DNA from: Quercus robur
Taxonomy: Eukaryota; Streptophyta; Magnoliopsida; Fagales; Fagaceae
Reading direction: 5' to 3'
DNA length: 64,000 nucleotides
Assembly: GCF_932294415.1 (NCBI RefSeq)
Contig: NC_065536.1
Location: forward strand, 7,996,474-8,060,473
Shown here: positions 23,203 through 35,190 of the stretch, piece by piece
Layout of the letters: every line of letters starts with the position of its first letter
Numbering within the stretch: position 1 is the stretch's first letter
Program-made: the position numbers and the translations under genes
The notes under the pieces: generated by a model
Databases searched by the model: none
The model's input: the letters and a program-made list of their open reading frames with translations, nothing else
What the model was told of the DNA's origin: nothing

Positions 23203-25005
23203 TTATTCGGAGATTTCTTCTGTTCAAATAGGAGGCACAGCAAGTGATAAAGCAAGCTCACTTCGTGTTAGGGTTTGAATTATGTGTTAGTAGACAGGTT
23301 TGGCGAAGAAGAAGCATTGCCGTTGTTATATTCGATCTTGCTGATAATATGATTACACAGGAGATTTTAAAAGAATTGTAAATTGACGACCAGACTCTCT
23401 TCTGTGCAGAAGCATAGATTTTTGCTTTAAAACACCTTTTCATCACTGTATTTGCATGTGAGTGTGCAATTTGGGAGTATTGATTAAGAATCGCCTGCCT
23501 TGGTTTTTGTTGCACACGTTTGTACATCTAGAACCATTTGTGGTTTGTTCAATTGTTCAAGAGGCTCCTTATTGGTCAAAAACCTGTTAAAATAGTTAAA
23601 TTACATGTATGAATTCCAATTGAACTTTTGACTTGGATTCCTCATTGAACAACTGAAGATTGTGCTCCTTTTGTAATGACTGAAAGCAGTTAGATGAACA
23701 ATTCAAACATGAATTTTCTCATGGAACATGTGAATATTGTGCCGCATTGAAATGACTGGAAGCAATTCATTTCAATGAAGCAATTAGATTAACATTTCAA
23801 ATAACAGGAAACGAGTAAAATTATCACAATATACCAGGCATTGCCTCAATAAGCACAGAACTTTTTACTTAAATTTCTCATTGAACATCTGAAGATTGTG
23901 CTCCTTTTGTAATGACTGAAAGCAATTGGATGAACAATTCAAACTTGGATTTTCTTGTGGAACTTTTGAATGTTGTGCTGCTTTGAAATTGTTGAGGAGG
24001 AAATTGATGCCTCTGAATAATGTTGGAAAACCAAACCGAGACTCAACTATGGGTTTTTGAGATGATACTCATAGGCTTTCGGTGTGATGACAAGCCTATC
24101 CAAGCAAGGAAACAAAAGGCTGCATTTAACAAATCAACAACAAAAGCCCAATAAAAAAAATATATACTTTACAATACTTAATTAATATATTAGTGGTCCT
24201 GTTCTGATAGTCCAAGGGAAATAAATTCTCCAACGGTAAGGGTAATGTTTCACTTAAGTCCAAAGAGATAAATTGGACAACAATAGGGGTAAAATTACAC
24301 TATCCAGCAATCAATAATTAGATAAATTTAAGCAAATTTTAGGTCCTTATGTGTCTCATTTAAGAGGAATTTATTGTGCTTTCAGCCATTATTAGATTAA
24401 TGTGAAGGAAGAGTTCGATCATTATGAATACATCATATCGTTCTACAGTAAAATAAAAAGTAAACATCAAAAGTTCCATAGGAAAAAGAAGAGGATTAAT
24501 TGGCATGGTGTGAAGGGAGAGAAAGATCCCCAGCTCAGTGTAGCAAATATTTAGCTAAAATTTTGGTGAGTGTGTGTTTATAAGGCATGGACGAGCGAAA
24601 TGAGGTTTGTTTTTTGAGTGAGTGGTATGGGAGAGATGCTGAGACTGAAATCTTTTATGAGTAATAGGCTGTTTGTGACTCACTAGAAGACATTTATGAA
24701 TCGTGGTAGTGTAAGGGGGGAGAAGAATATCTGGACTAGATGGCTGTAGGTTAAAGGTGATGGATGGTGAGCTAGAAGAAAGCTGAACCACTAGTAAAAA
24801 TGGCCAACGAATTTCAGAGTCTCAGAGGGGTGGCTAAGTTGGTTTTTTGGTTAGTTTGTTTGTGCTTTTATAATGGAGTTTTTAAAGAAGCATTTATTGA
24901 CAAGGGTCCAAAAAACATATGACCACTCAAAGGTGATGAATCAAAGTCAAGCTTTCCTGAGATTTTTGATCAGAAGTAGGAAAATCCATTTTAGGGGTTG
25001 TTTTG
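23203..25005. repeat. PP1 3' region with diverged direct repeats
   Basis: No gene is supported. About 110 bp (CATTGAAC..CTGAAGATTGTGCTCC...ATGACTGAAAGCA.TT) occurs at about 23642-23755 and again at about 23880-23990. Between them, text at about 23750-23867 (ATGACTGGAAGCAATT, ATACCAGGCATTGCCTCAAT) recurs at about 26855-26945, so parts of this region were copied around a 3-kb interval. The minus frame 24555-24791 has no recognisable domain. Confidence 0.5.
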
Positions 25006-25713
25006 CTTTTTTAGGTAATGATGGGATTTTAGAGCGTTTTGCATTAAATGCCAAGATTCTTGGGGCTGAGCTTGATTATTGTGATTTGAAGCGTGTATTA
25101 AGAACGAATCCTAATGCTGCAACTGAGATTCGGACCCCTGAGAAGTAAGATTTAACACCCTAAGCCAGGTATTAAGTTCTAGTCTACTTTAGGGAGTTCC
25201 GCTGGAGATCCCTTTATGTCCTCCAAATCACATTTTCCCAAATTTTCCCCTTTAGGATTCATGGGCTTGGCACATGAATCACGTCTTGAACATTTTTAGT
25301 ATTTTTAACATCAATTTGTTGGAGTTTGAATAATTTGGTTTCAGCTCCCCTTCCACTGGCTTTTTTGGGTAATGATGGGATTTTGGAACGTTTTGCATTA
25401 AATGTCAGCATTCTTGGGGCTAAGCTTGATTATTGTGATCTGAAGCGTGTATCAAGAGCGAATCTTAATGCTGCAACTGAGATTCAAACCCTTGAGAAGT
25501 AAGATTTAACACTCCAAGCCAAGTGTTAAGTTCTAGTCTACTTCAGGGAGTTCCGCTAGAGATCCCTTTATGTCTTCCAAACCACATTTTCCCAATTTTT
25601 TCCCTTTAGGATTCATGGGCTTGGCACATGAATCACGTCTTGAATATTTTTAGTATTTTTAACATCAATTTGTTGGAGTTTGAATAATTTGGTTTCAGTT
25701 CCCCTTCCGCTGG
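25006..25713. repeat. 354-bp tandem duplication (two copies)
   Basis: Two adjacent units, 25006-25359 and 25360-25713, each begin CTTTTTT.GGTAATGATGG and end TTCC.CTGG. They are about 95% alike by eye. The first unit lies in a 91-codon frame (24873-25148); the matching part of the second unit is also open but has no start. The encoded peptide resembles nothing I recognise. Part of it includes IRTP/IQTLEK-like text just before a stop in both units. Confidence 0.85.
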
Positions 25714-26443
25714 AGGTGCAGTCTTAAGGAAGATGATAGAGTTCCATCATTCTTTAGATTCCAGCTGATATGACAACCCTTGGGCACTGTTCACGTCAGG
25801 TAGAGAGTGACAGAAAACTGATGGGACAACCTTTAGTCTATTCTCAAAAGTTTGGTTCCCTTGTACGAGTCCTTAGTTGCTCTTTTTGGTTAGGAATGAA
25901 CAAGGGCTGTTCTCCTTTGCCTCCTGTTGGTGTTTTTTGCTTGGGCTTGCTCTCATGGGCTGGGTTGTGTGCACATATTGCCATGGGTTTTCATTCCTCA
26001 TGGACTTTTATTAGTAAATATTTTTGGGTTTTTCATAAATACTTGCAATGGGCCTTTGGGCAATTTGTTGTAATGTTTGAAACAATAGGACAAGTTTCAA
26101 AATACTTTTGTAAATAATATTTACTTTGACGAATTCTATGTTGCAAATAATGTTCATGGTTTCTAATAATCACATCATAACTTAAATGATGATCTTGTGG
26201 GTTTGAATATTTACCATAAGTGTTGAAGGTGTATATTATGGATGTCGTGATGCAAATGATGTCCATGTATTTCACAAGTTTATAATACAAGAACATAATC
26301 CTCAAGATAACTCTCAATGAGTTTCTTCATAAGATGATTGCCATGGTCCTTTTTTTTTTTTGCCACGGTAACATTTTAACATGATATTTTTTTCTTCGCC
26401 AAGTGTTGATAATCTTGGGCTCTTTTCTTTTTGATAAAGTAGT
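25714..26443. other. Intergenic, probable retroelement-derived text
   Basis: A 115-codon plus-strand frame (25770-26117) has no recognisable domain. The text is rich in GGGCTT/CATGGG phrases like those in LTRs elsewhere in the window, but no termini were found. Confidence 0.3.
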
Positions 26444-26625
26444 GTCAATGAAAATTGGGTTTTGATGTTGCCAATAAGAATTGTGCTTTGATATTGCCAA
26501 TGAGAATTGGGTTTTGATGTTGCCAATAAAAATTGGGCTTTAATATTGCCAATGAGAATTAGGCTTTAATGTTGCCAATGAGAATTGGGTTTTGATGTTG
26601 CTAATGAGAATTGGGCTTTAGATGA
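26444..26625. repeat. 26-bp minisatellite, seven copies
   Basis: Seven adjacent 26-bp units (starting 26444, 26470, 26496, 26522, 26548, 26574 and 26600) have the consensus GCCAATGAGAATTGGGTTTTGATGTT. Alternate units share variants (TTTGATATT against TTTGATGTT), hinting at a 52-bp higher-order period. A 26-bp period would shift the reading frame, so the array is not coding. Confidence 0.9.
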
Positions 26626-26928
26626 ATGAATTTCCATGGGTTTAAATCATGGGCTTTGATTATGGATTTGAATTCTATTAATAAAATTGTTTTGCCATGG
26701 ACTTGAATCATGGGCTTTTCAAATATTGTCAAACATAAGTATTCTTGGGCTTTAAATATAATAGGGTGTGTGTATTTGAAAGTAAATAGGTGGTATTTAA
26801 ATAAAATTAGGTGTAATAATTAAAAAAAAAAAAAAAAAAAGTACCTTAACAGAAATGACTGGAAGCAATTAGATGAACAATTCTAATAAAAGGAAACAAG
26901 TAATTATCAAAATATACCAGGCATTGCC

Positions 26929-27249
26929 TCAATAAGCACAGAGCAGAAATGATTTAGTAACTTTTTTAATCTCGGCCTCAGCCACAGGCAGAGCAAAAAG
27001 AGTCTTGTGCCTATCAAACTCACGAGTCATGACTCCCTTGCTTAAAGGCTCTACAATTATCCACAAAAGAGTGTACCTATGCCCCTCTAGATAGCCTTCC
27101 AAGAGATGGCTCCTACTTAGTGGCTTAAAGGAAATATTGTTGGATACTTGGATCCTCTTCCGGAGGACCAATGTCAATGGTAGGTCTGTTCCCAAGTCTT
27201 GTGCACTAAACTGTGGAGACAGAACGATACCCATCACTTCCACAAGCAC
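26929..27249 (-). CDS. Unrecognised open frame, possible gene fragment
   Basis: A 106-codon minus-strand frame, open a further 15 or so codons upstream to a TAA. The predicted peptide is balanced in composition and ordinary-looking (for example SRSHLLEGYLEGHRYTLLW and a C-terminal EAEIKKVTKSFLL), unlike the low-complexity shadow frames nearby. I recognise no family. The region around its stop codon is repeated at about 23820-23867 near the PP1 3' end. It could be the last exon of a degraded gene or part of a transposon. The absence of an identifiable upstream exon argues against an intact gene. Confidence 0.25.
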   Translation of the reverse strand: MLVEVMGIVLSPQFSAQDLGTDLPLTLVLRKRIQVSNNISFKPLSRSHLLEGYLEGHRYTLLWIIVEPLSKGVMTREFDRHKTLFALPVAEAEIKKVTKSFLLCAY

Positions 27250-27386
27250 AAGAGAGGCATGAGTATGAAAGTTGGGAAAAAATAGCTGAAGAGGCCTTTA
27301 ATCCGTGGACGACTTAATAGTTGGCAACATTATCCTGCTCTAATTTCCATGGAAACGGCATTGCCATTAGACAAAGATAACAGTAA

Positions 27387-28310
27387 TTGCATCAGTTAAT
27401 GCAAAGTGGTGCAAAATGGAAAAAGAGACTAATTTTACACATTTTGAGCAAAAAAAAAAACACCCACATCAGTGGGTGTAATGGGTGTAAACTTGTGCAT
27501 AAATGCACAATTGCTATAGTAACTGGGCAAATATGCATAGTTACTATAGCATGTGCATTTAATATCTTAATAATTTTTTCTCTCTCCTCTTTTTACTAGA
27601 CTCTCACCTCCCTCTCTTTTTCTCATTTCATCAAAGACTCTCTTAGGTGCACAACTCTCTCTTTCTCTCATCTCATCAATCTTTCTTCCTCTAGCTTCCG
27701 CCGATCGCCATCGCCACCACTCTCTCTTTCTTCCTCTTTCTTTCTTTGTTTCTCGTTGTTTTCGAGTTGAATGGGGTTGATCAGTGGATTTTGGGTTGAA
27801 TGGGGTTGAATGTCTCTCGCCATCGCCACCGCATGCCTTTGTTTCTCGTTGTTGCACAGTGGGAGGTCGAAGGCGTCAATCTTGTTGCTCTGGGTGAGGC
27901 GTCGATCTTGATAAGTGGGTTTTAATCCATTTTTTTATTCTTCTGGATTTGTTTTTCTAGTTTTTTGGTTGAGCTTGAGGCTGCCGTGATAGTGATTGTG
28001 GGTGTGGGTCGGTGGGTTTGTTTTTTTACTAGTTTTTTTTTTTTTTTTTTTGGATGCTGGTGTCGATCTTGTTGCACAATGGGAGGCCGGAGGCGTCAAT
28101 CTTGAGAGAGATGGTGGCTGATGATGGTGGCTGTGTGGGTTGTATTGGGTCTGTGAGAGAGATAACAGTGTTAAAGAAATAAATATTTTATTTGAATAAA
28201 TGTGTATAATAGACTAACTGATGTGGGTATTTTGTAAAAATTTGAGTGTAAAATAGAAAAAGTAGGTTTTAGATGTGCAAAATGAAAATTTTTTTGCATC
28301 AACTGACGAG
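27387..28310. mobile_element. PIF/Harbinger-like non-autonomous element
   Basis: Terminal inverted repeats of about 80 bp: the left arm reads GCATCAGTTAATGCAAAG...TTTTACACATTTTG...CCCACATCAGTGGG, and the right arm inverted reads GCATC...TCAGTTGATGCAAAA...CCCACATCAGTT. Subterminal text (TTGCTATAGTAAC...TTACTATAGCA; ATTTTATTTGAATAAA) matches the element at 51645-52491, so both belong to one family. Minus-strand frame 27567-27857 is a CT-rich shadow. Near-identical flanks of about 27 bp (TGCCATTAGA...AAGATA) lie on both sides, at 27360-27386 and 28311-28337. Confidence 0.6.
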
Positions 28311-29041
28311 ATGCCATTAGATGAAGATAGGGTAAATTCTATTGGGCTATACCAGAATTCCTCAAATGATTCTTAATACAACCCTCGGAATAACAACAGG
28401 TGGCTTCTGCCCCAATAGAAACTAACACTATGTATGGTACTATGCAAGTTAATAAAAGAAAGGATTGGGAAAATAATAAAGAAATAGAATAGCTTTAGGA
28501 TCTTATCCTTCCAATGTCTGTCTTTAGAGGTTTATAAATAAAGGCATACAAATGAAATAAACATATAATTTTACTCTTATTATATTCTTGACCTTTAATT
28601 AATTAATTTATTTACTTGACCTTTTATTTATATTCATATAAAATAGAAGCAAAGCATAATTTCCCCTCAAATAATTAAGAAAATGATGTGCTTCACACAA
28701 ATTGAACTGAACAGTGAACACATATATAGGAATGGAACAGAATGACCCATTTCCTCCAATGTCATTCCACGTCTTTCCCATTATTTTGTCTTTCCGTGAT
28801 ATTATGGAAGGAAGAGTAAGAGGGATAACCAAAAAATCATTTTCTAAACAAGAGCCAAGGATGTTAAACATCTAAAGTAAATCAATCTTCAAAACCAAGG
28901 CATAATCTACCTTTCAGAAGAGCAAATAAAAATAACAAAAAATATTCACTTATAACATTATAAGTTGAAAAAAAAAAGATGAAGAGTCACATGTTATTTG
29001 TCCAAAAACTATTTATGTTCACATACAAAAAGAGTCATCTT
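28311..29041. other. Intergenic, 3' side of the folate-receptor-like gene
   Basis: No supported gene. The last few hundred bases probably contain the 3' UTR of the minus-strand gene ending at 29042. Frame 28608-28871 (-) lacks any recognisable domain. Confidence 0.4.
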
Positions 29042-32000
29042 CTACTTTCCTTTCCTACTTCCATGGTTACTAGACAATTTCTGGTCATTGATCTTGCCTT
29101 CTAGTTTCCTTGCAGTGCGTTGAATAGCCGCAAGCTTCTGGCGCTGGCTATGGCTCTTCCTTTTGCTGCATGATCATTAACAGTAATAAGTAAAAGATCA
29201 TTGCTCTTCTAACAACAGTGAAGTGCTATTGATAAGCCCTTATCACAATTTCTTATTGAAGGGATGATATGAACAAATTCGCTATTTCTTATTGGGGAAA
29301 AAAATTCGCTATTTTATGTACTATACATTACAGTTTAATGCCATCTCAAAGCATAAAATATTAGAAGGAAAACAACAAACAAACAAAACCAACTATTGAT
29401 CTTAGCGTCATCCCTTCACTGCAATCTTTTTCCTGTTACTTTTTAAAAGTGCAATTTTTTCTATTATTACTGGTAATGGTCTTGAACCCAACTTCACCCT
29501 CCACGCTGCTCTTACATTCTAGGGGAGGAGAAGCCATTCAAACTAGAGCTGACTGGCTTCATCCTTCACTGCAACTTTTTAATAAAAAAAAGGGGCGTAG
29601 GTAAAAGAACAAGAAATGAAGAGGAGTTACCATAATTAACAAAAAGTGATATAAAAAGCTTGGGGAAGAAACCAGCAACCTCAAAAAATTCAGCACATTC
29701 TACCTATAAAAAACACTCAGCACATTCTAAAGAATATTGTAATAAAAAACTTATCTCAGATGAGAAAGAGAGTGCTCTGACCTTATATACAATAATCCTG
29801 CTGTAAGAACCATCCCTCCCACTGCCCAAGAAACTCTTTCATTAAATGGCATTTCTCTCATCCATTGCAGGAAATCTTCGAATACCCCCAAAGTCTGAGC
29901 TTTATGGGGCACCTCAGAATGTGAAGCCCTCCATGAGTCAGCAACAGAATCTAGACTGGCTTTACCACCATAGCAAGATGATTCTTCCGTTCCAGTGTAC
30001 ATTTTGTCAGATGGGTTAACAGCAAAACCTGCAGCATGGCATAGTGCTGTGCCATTTGATACCCATTCCAAAGCCCTACCACAGACAAAGTCATTTACAC
30101 CACATGGTGCTAGAACCTGGCAGGTAAAACTTTATCAGGACATGCTTTTGTTCACGCATTCACAAGTAATAAAATTTAAATGCAAATTTTTATGTTACAA
30201 AAAAAAATTCCCCGTACCCCTGGAACATTAAAAGGGGATGGCAAAGCACAATAGCTTAATATACCCAAGCCAGGAGCCCTCAACTCCTGTCGGATATAGG
30301 TAGCATAATCACATTAAGCATTCTTGGCGCCTAAACAAGTCTCAGTTCAAACAGAAGTCCAAAACTTTAAAATGTGGACTGTAAGTTTATCAGATTGCTA
30401 TATAGAAGTGAGAAGATCTTCTAGTTTTAGGTGGACAAATCAAGCACAATCTCATACCATCCAGAAACTTTTTTTGATAAGTAACAGTCCAATTGAACCT
30501 TTAATCCTGATCTTTTGATATATTTTCAGTGTAGAAGTGAAAGAGTTATCCGCACACCTGTGTCTTTGCATCCACGGAGAAGTAAGCATTAGAGCAAGCC
30601 TTATAGACTTTGTCACAAAAAGAGCCACATATCAGAGGAGGTCCAGGCTGAACACCAACACGTGGATCACAGATCGAACATTCCAATAATTCCCATAAGT
30701 CCAAGCAATCTTGGCTGGCTTCTCCTGTTGAAGCCAGCCTCCTAACTGATAGAAGCGCAGGATGTGTCTGGGCTACATCACAGCAAGTCTTTTTGCGAAA
30801 CACCCTACAAAGGGTCAAATCTTTTGTTCCCTTACTTACCTTTTTGGGAGGTTTTCCTTCAGATGAGAAACGTGGAAAGCGACCACCTTGGGAGACGCAC
30901 ACTCCATCAGGTTTACCTACGATGAAATAGAATTAATGAATTTTCAATAATTTAATTACATTTTGGTTTTTTTCAGAATTAAAAAACTTCAACTTCTTTC
31001 TTTCCTTTTTTTTTTTTGTATAAATATTATTAAAAAACTTTAACTTCAAAAGGACAAAAGTTAGTCTGTCTAACAGAAGCTCTAACTCAAAATCATTTAA
31101 GATGAATTCCCTAAAGTTATAGACCCCATTTCACCAGAGTGATTAGGTCAATAACTAATACTTCAAGAATAAATAATAAATTAAATCCAAAGTTTGACCC
31201 CAGCAGCACTCAGATCCCATGCTTATCTGCAAAAAATTATTACACCCACACCAACAGAATACAAGATAAAGTAGAAAAACTAAGAGATGAAAGGTCAAGG
31301 CCACTTCCATTGCTGCTCATTTAAGAGAAACCTATAATACTAAAAGGGCAGCCCAACACACATATCTAGGCCAATTTGTAGGCCTGCAGTGAAGTCAAAC
31401 TGATCACCATAGACATACTGCTTTTTTTTTTTTTTTTTTTAAGTTAATAGATATTTTCATTAATAAAAAAGTACATCATGTTCACAATGATGAACAGATT
31501 GTACTTGAAAACAAAATCACAGAGAAACAGAAACAGATTGCAGGAAATCAAATACGGAAATACATTGCATAAAACCCCAAATACAAGACCACGCAAACAA
31601 TGTCCCAACTAGCAACACCATAGACATGCCATTTATGTCAGCTTTAACCACAAGTGTGCCTCTTCAAGGGTTGTTAACCTAATGCCACTTAAGCCCACAG
31701 TCAATTTCCACAAACAGAGCAGAAGACAAAGTTGCTCCCACTAGTTGCTAGATAGATTGCACCTATCATAAGGTTATGTGGACAAGAAAAAGAGGTGTGA
31801 TCCCAACTTGGTGGAAGCAAGCCTGTGTGTGTGTTTATCTGTTTGCTCACTGGCACGCATGTGCCACATAAAGATTGAAGAAAGAAGGTTGAAGTTTTGT
31901 AAAGCAAGACAAAGGAATCTAAAAAGTAAAACTATATATGCACACACAAACACACTTGCTTTAGCAGTTGCCACAAAAAACAAGCTTTTGACATCTAAAC

Positions 32001-32905
32001 TTGTCTAGATTTCTTTACCTAAGGAAATGAATCCAAAAAGAAAAATAATCATTCACAACAGCAACCGGTGTTGCTAAAACAACATGAAACTGAAACATGA
32101 ATCCAGAACTTGAAACAAAATTACAACCTCAGCAAACATTCACATAACAAATTACCACCTCTATCCGATATAGTGAATTTTCTGAAAACATATCCTACAA
32201 GGCTACAACTAAAAAGCAACATCTGCAAGATTCTAACTAATATACGGGAAAATATGCTTTCTTTGAAAGCATAATGCCACAAAAACGGTTTCCATCTCGT
32301 TACAATTTTATTCCTCAACCAACACTATTTTATAGACCCCAATTGTGACCCTCAAATTCTTCCTAATTTATCACCAAACAGAACATAATCCTCAACTGAC
32401 CCTAATTACACAATAACTAGCCTTAGCTAATACAACATAAAAACACAACATTTTACTATTTATGCCAATTCTTTTCTTTTCTTCCTAAAATTCTCTCCAC
32501 TACCAACCATTAGTAAAGTAAATTTACACCAAAAATGACAACATATTCTAAACTAACCATCCCTAATTTTCAATACCCATCAGAGAATAAAAAAAATTAA
32601 AACTTACCCAAATCCATAAAACATTAAACCCCACAACAACAACAACAACAACAAACAGGGATAACTTTTTAGATATTGATGCTCCTATAAATGTAAGTTT
32701 TAATACCCAAATGGAAATTAAAGAAAATGGTTTATCAAGAATCAGAAAACTGCAAATCTTCCCATCAAAAAAAAAAAAAAAAAAAAAGAGAGAACTGCAA
32801 ATCTTTACAAGGTAGAGTCCTAAACAAAGAGAGAGAAAGCTTACCAAATGAAAAGGAGAGGAGAAGATTGAAAAACAGAAGCAATATGAGAAACCCAGAA
32901 TCCAT
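29042..32905 (-). CDS. Folate-receptor-like cysteine-rich membrane protein
   Basis: Four minus-strand exons join in phase with GT-AG introns: 32905-32845, 30916-30558, 30116-29782 and 29165-29042, giving 292 residues. Exon 1 encodes a signal peptide (MDSGFLILLLFFNLLLSFSF). Residues about 22-175 are Cys-rich, with motifs CDVAQTHPALLSVRRL, DLWELLECSICDP, PPLICGSFCDKVYKACSNAY and, in exon 3, APCGVNDFVCGRA. This is the plant version of the folate-receptor-like domain (Pfam folate_rec), also found in Hedgehog-interacting-like proteins. Near residues 233-251 a hydrophobic stretch (VSWAVGGMVLTAGLLYI) predicts one membrane span, followed by a basic tail of about 40 residues rich in Lys, Arg and Gln. 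The layout suggests a single-pass protein with its Cys-rich part in the lumen or apoplast. Folate binding is not shown for plant members. Intron 1 is 1928 bp and carries a T-run and AT-rich repeat text (about 31422-31560). Confidence 0.88.
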
Positions 32906-33024
32906 TTTCTTCGTACTTTTCCTCTGGCACTGAACTGAGGGACTTTTGCTATATTTCCATGGTGACCAAGACTGGCTGACTCTGGAGATTCGGTTTTGGT
33001 GGCCCGATTTCCCAATATTTCGGA

Positions 33025-33033
33025 TTATAAATA
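33025..33033 (-). promoter_or_regulatory. Possible TATA box of the folate-receptor-like gene
   Basis: On the minus strand TATTTATAA lies about 120 bp upstream of the ATG at 32905, a reasonable distance for a TATA element plus a short 5' UTR. Motif evidence only. Confidence 0.35.
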
Positions 33034-33164
33034 CGGGTTAAACCCGGTTTGGATTAACTAAGGGCCTCGACCATGTAATCCATTATACAAAATTCAGCCC
33101 ATGTTATCTAGGAAAGCCCTTTTAGTTTAAGTACTTTTTTCTTTTCTTTTTTGAAAAAAATCAT

Positions 33165-34326
33165 ATATAATACATGAAATATTATATTTATATAATATCT
33201 CATATATAATATATTGTATACAAAATTTGGGTCTTAAAATTTGTGATTGTTCAAAGTGAGTAAACTTCATTAAATATTTTAGTAAATTATATAATTCACC
33301 AATAATTTCAAATTAAACCATTCATTTTAAAAAAATTTAATTCAAGCCATAAAATCTTTAATCTTTTTAATTCACATTTTCAATAAGTTATTTTTAATTG
33401 TAAATAAGTGCACATAAATTGTGATTAAACTTCACAAAATTTGTGAAAATTTAATTTATGAAATATTATATTCTCATATATTATATATTGTATATAAAAT
33501 TTGTGGTTAGCAAGTGACTAAGGGTGTTTGGTAGACTGTAATAGGTAATATAATATAATAGTTATTTCTATGGTTTATTCATTCTTTAATTTGATCATGT
33601 TTTTATTATAAGAAATAGTCATTTATTATGTATAGTTATTCTTCAAAATGAGAAATAATTATTCTTCTCTAAAAGGATTGTAATTGCTATTACTTAGTAG
33701 GTGCAATAATTTCTAAAATCAATATATTTCAAAAAAAAAAAATTCTATATACACATAACAATTATAAAAATAAAAAGTCATAAAAAATAACCCATCTCTC
33801 TCTCAAATTTAAAAAATATTATTTTTAAGGAAATATAATTGAATGAGTAAGATATTTCCTAAAATAAATCTTAAATTTTATTTTAATGTTACAATTCACG
33901 TCTAAACTTATGAATTTGTTTAGTTGTTCCATCACAATACATTTTATTCTCAATAATAAAAATTACAATTTCTATTGTAATCCTTATTCAATGCACCAAA
34001 CATGCCCTATACTTCATTAAAAAAATTGGTAAATTATATATATAATTCTCCAATAACTTGTGATATTTCCAAATAAAACCATAAATTTTAAACAGTTTTA
34101 ATTTTACCGTAAAATTTTAATTTTTCAATTCACAATTTCAATAAATTATTTTTAATTTTAAAATAAATTCACATAAATTGTGATTCAACTTAACAAACAC
34201 ATACAAACATATATATTCCATGTGAAAGTATAAAACCTTTGCTCCAATATTTGTTATTTAGTTATTGTCACCAACATAGTCTTTTTAGTAAAAATAATAT
34301 GATATAAATTCATTCCATATTATTTC
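33165..34326 (+). repeat. Segmental duplication copy A, left part
   Basis: This AT-rich segment aligns base for base with 57281-58422 in the same orientation, starting at ATGAAATATTATATTTATAT. The match stops at the Gypsy insertion and resumes at 45591. Within it, about 190 bp at 33260-33450 are themselves similar to 34012-34200 (CTTCATTAAA...AAACCAT.AATTTTAAA...CACATAAATTGTGATT), an older internal duplication. Confidence 0.9.
33531..34008. mobile_element. MITE with TGTTTGGT ends (duplication copy A)
   Basis: The left end AGGGTGTTTGGTAGACTG and the right end inverted AGGGCATGTTTGGTGCATTG form terminal inverted repeats around 478 bp of AT-rich sequence. The same element is at 57665-58136, so it was present before the segmental duplication. 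No clear target duplication, so the superfamily is uncertain (hAT or Harbinger). Confidence 0.55.
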
Positions 34327-35127
34327 TGTGGGGGCCAGTTAGTCAGGAAGTATTATTAAGGTTATACGAATTAAGCCTATAGCCCAATCCGAGGACATTA
34401 ACTAATCCAAGAATGACCAAATGAGATTATAATGGGAATGGTATAAAGAGAAAAATAAAGATAGTACGAGATAAGTCCAACACACGTCTGAGGAGAAAAG
34501 TCATCTTGGGAACAAGGATCCGAGGTCAGTAAGAGTGTCATATCACCCTAGACCTTCTTCAAAGTTACATCACAACTAGGAGTTGGACGTTGGACAAGGG
34601 GTAAGTAAAGGGAGGCAACAAATATCTTCAAAAGTTGCTACATTCACATTAAATGCCTCCCAACTAACTCTCTAGCCACATTAATGTGGAGGTGATACCT
34701 GAATAGTGACCAAGCAGTCTTACAGCTACTATTTGATGGTTCTGGGAGGTGTTGGATGAGATAAGAAGGAACTCCTAGAATCCAACCTACACGTATATGG
34801 TAGGGATAACACCAAGATTGTAATATATAGCACGGGAAGGTGACCTAAAAGGGAGATCAAAGGAAAATCATAAAATCTAGGCAATAACATTGTGGATTCT
34901 TGTAACTGTGTTCATCATCAAGATATTATAAGTTAAGTTTCTCAAGCTGTGTCGATGACAGATTTTCTTACTTTAATTGCGCTTAACAATCTTAATTCAA
35001 CAACTTTTATGGTCCATCTTTTAGAGTAGAACTAGTTCTTTCACTCACGCTTTATAAATTCATTGTTTGGGCTTGTTGGGCTTAAACCCAATCCCATATT
35101 GAGTCTAATCCAAATACAGTCCTTACA
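34327..35127 (+). repeat. 5' LTR of the Tat element
   Basis: An 801-bp LTR from TGTGGGGGCC to CCTTACA. It aligns with 44757-45590 along its full length. It contains AATATATAGCA near 34825, a possible TATA-like promoter element. Confidence 0.95.
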
Positions 35128-35128
35128 A

Positions 35129-35147
35129 TTGGCCCAATCTGTGGGAA
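35129..35147 (+). other. Probable primer-binding site
   Basis: TTGGCCCAATCTGTGGGAA directly follows the 5' LTR. It resembles the TTGGCGCC.TCTGTGGGAA primer-binding sites of Tat-like elements, with decayed bases. The tRNA identity was not determined. Confidence 0.5.
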
Positions 35148-35190
35148 GAGCTTGATCTATTTTGAAAGAGATTTGGATGCGTCGTCTAAG

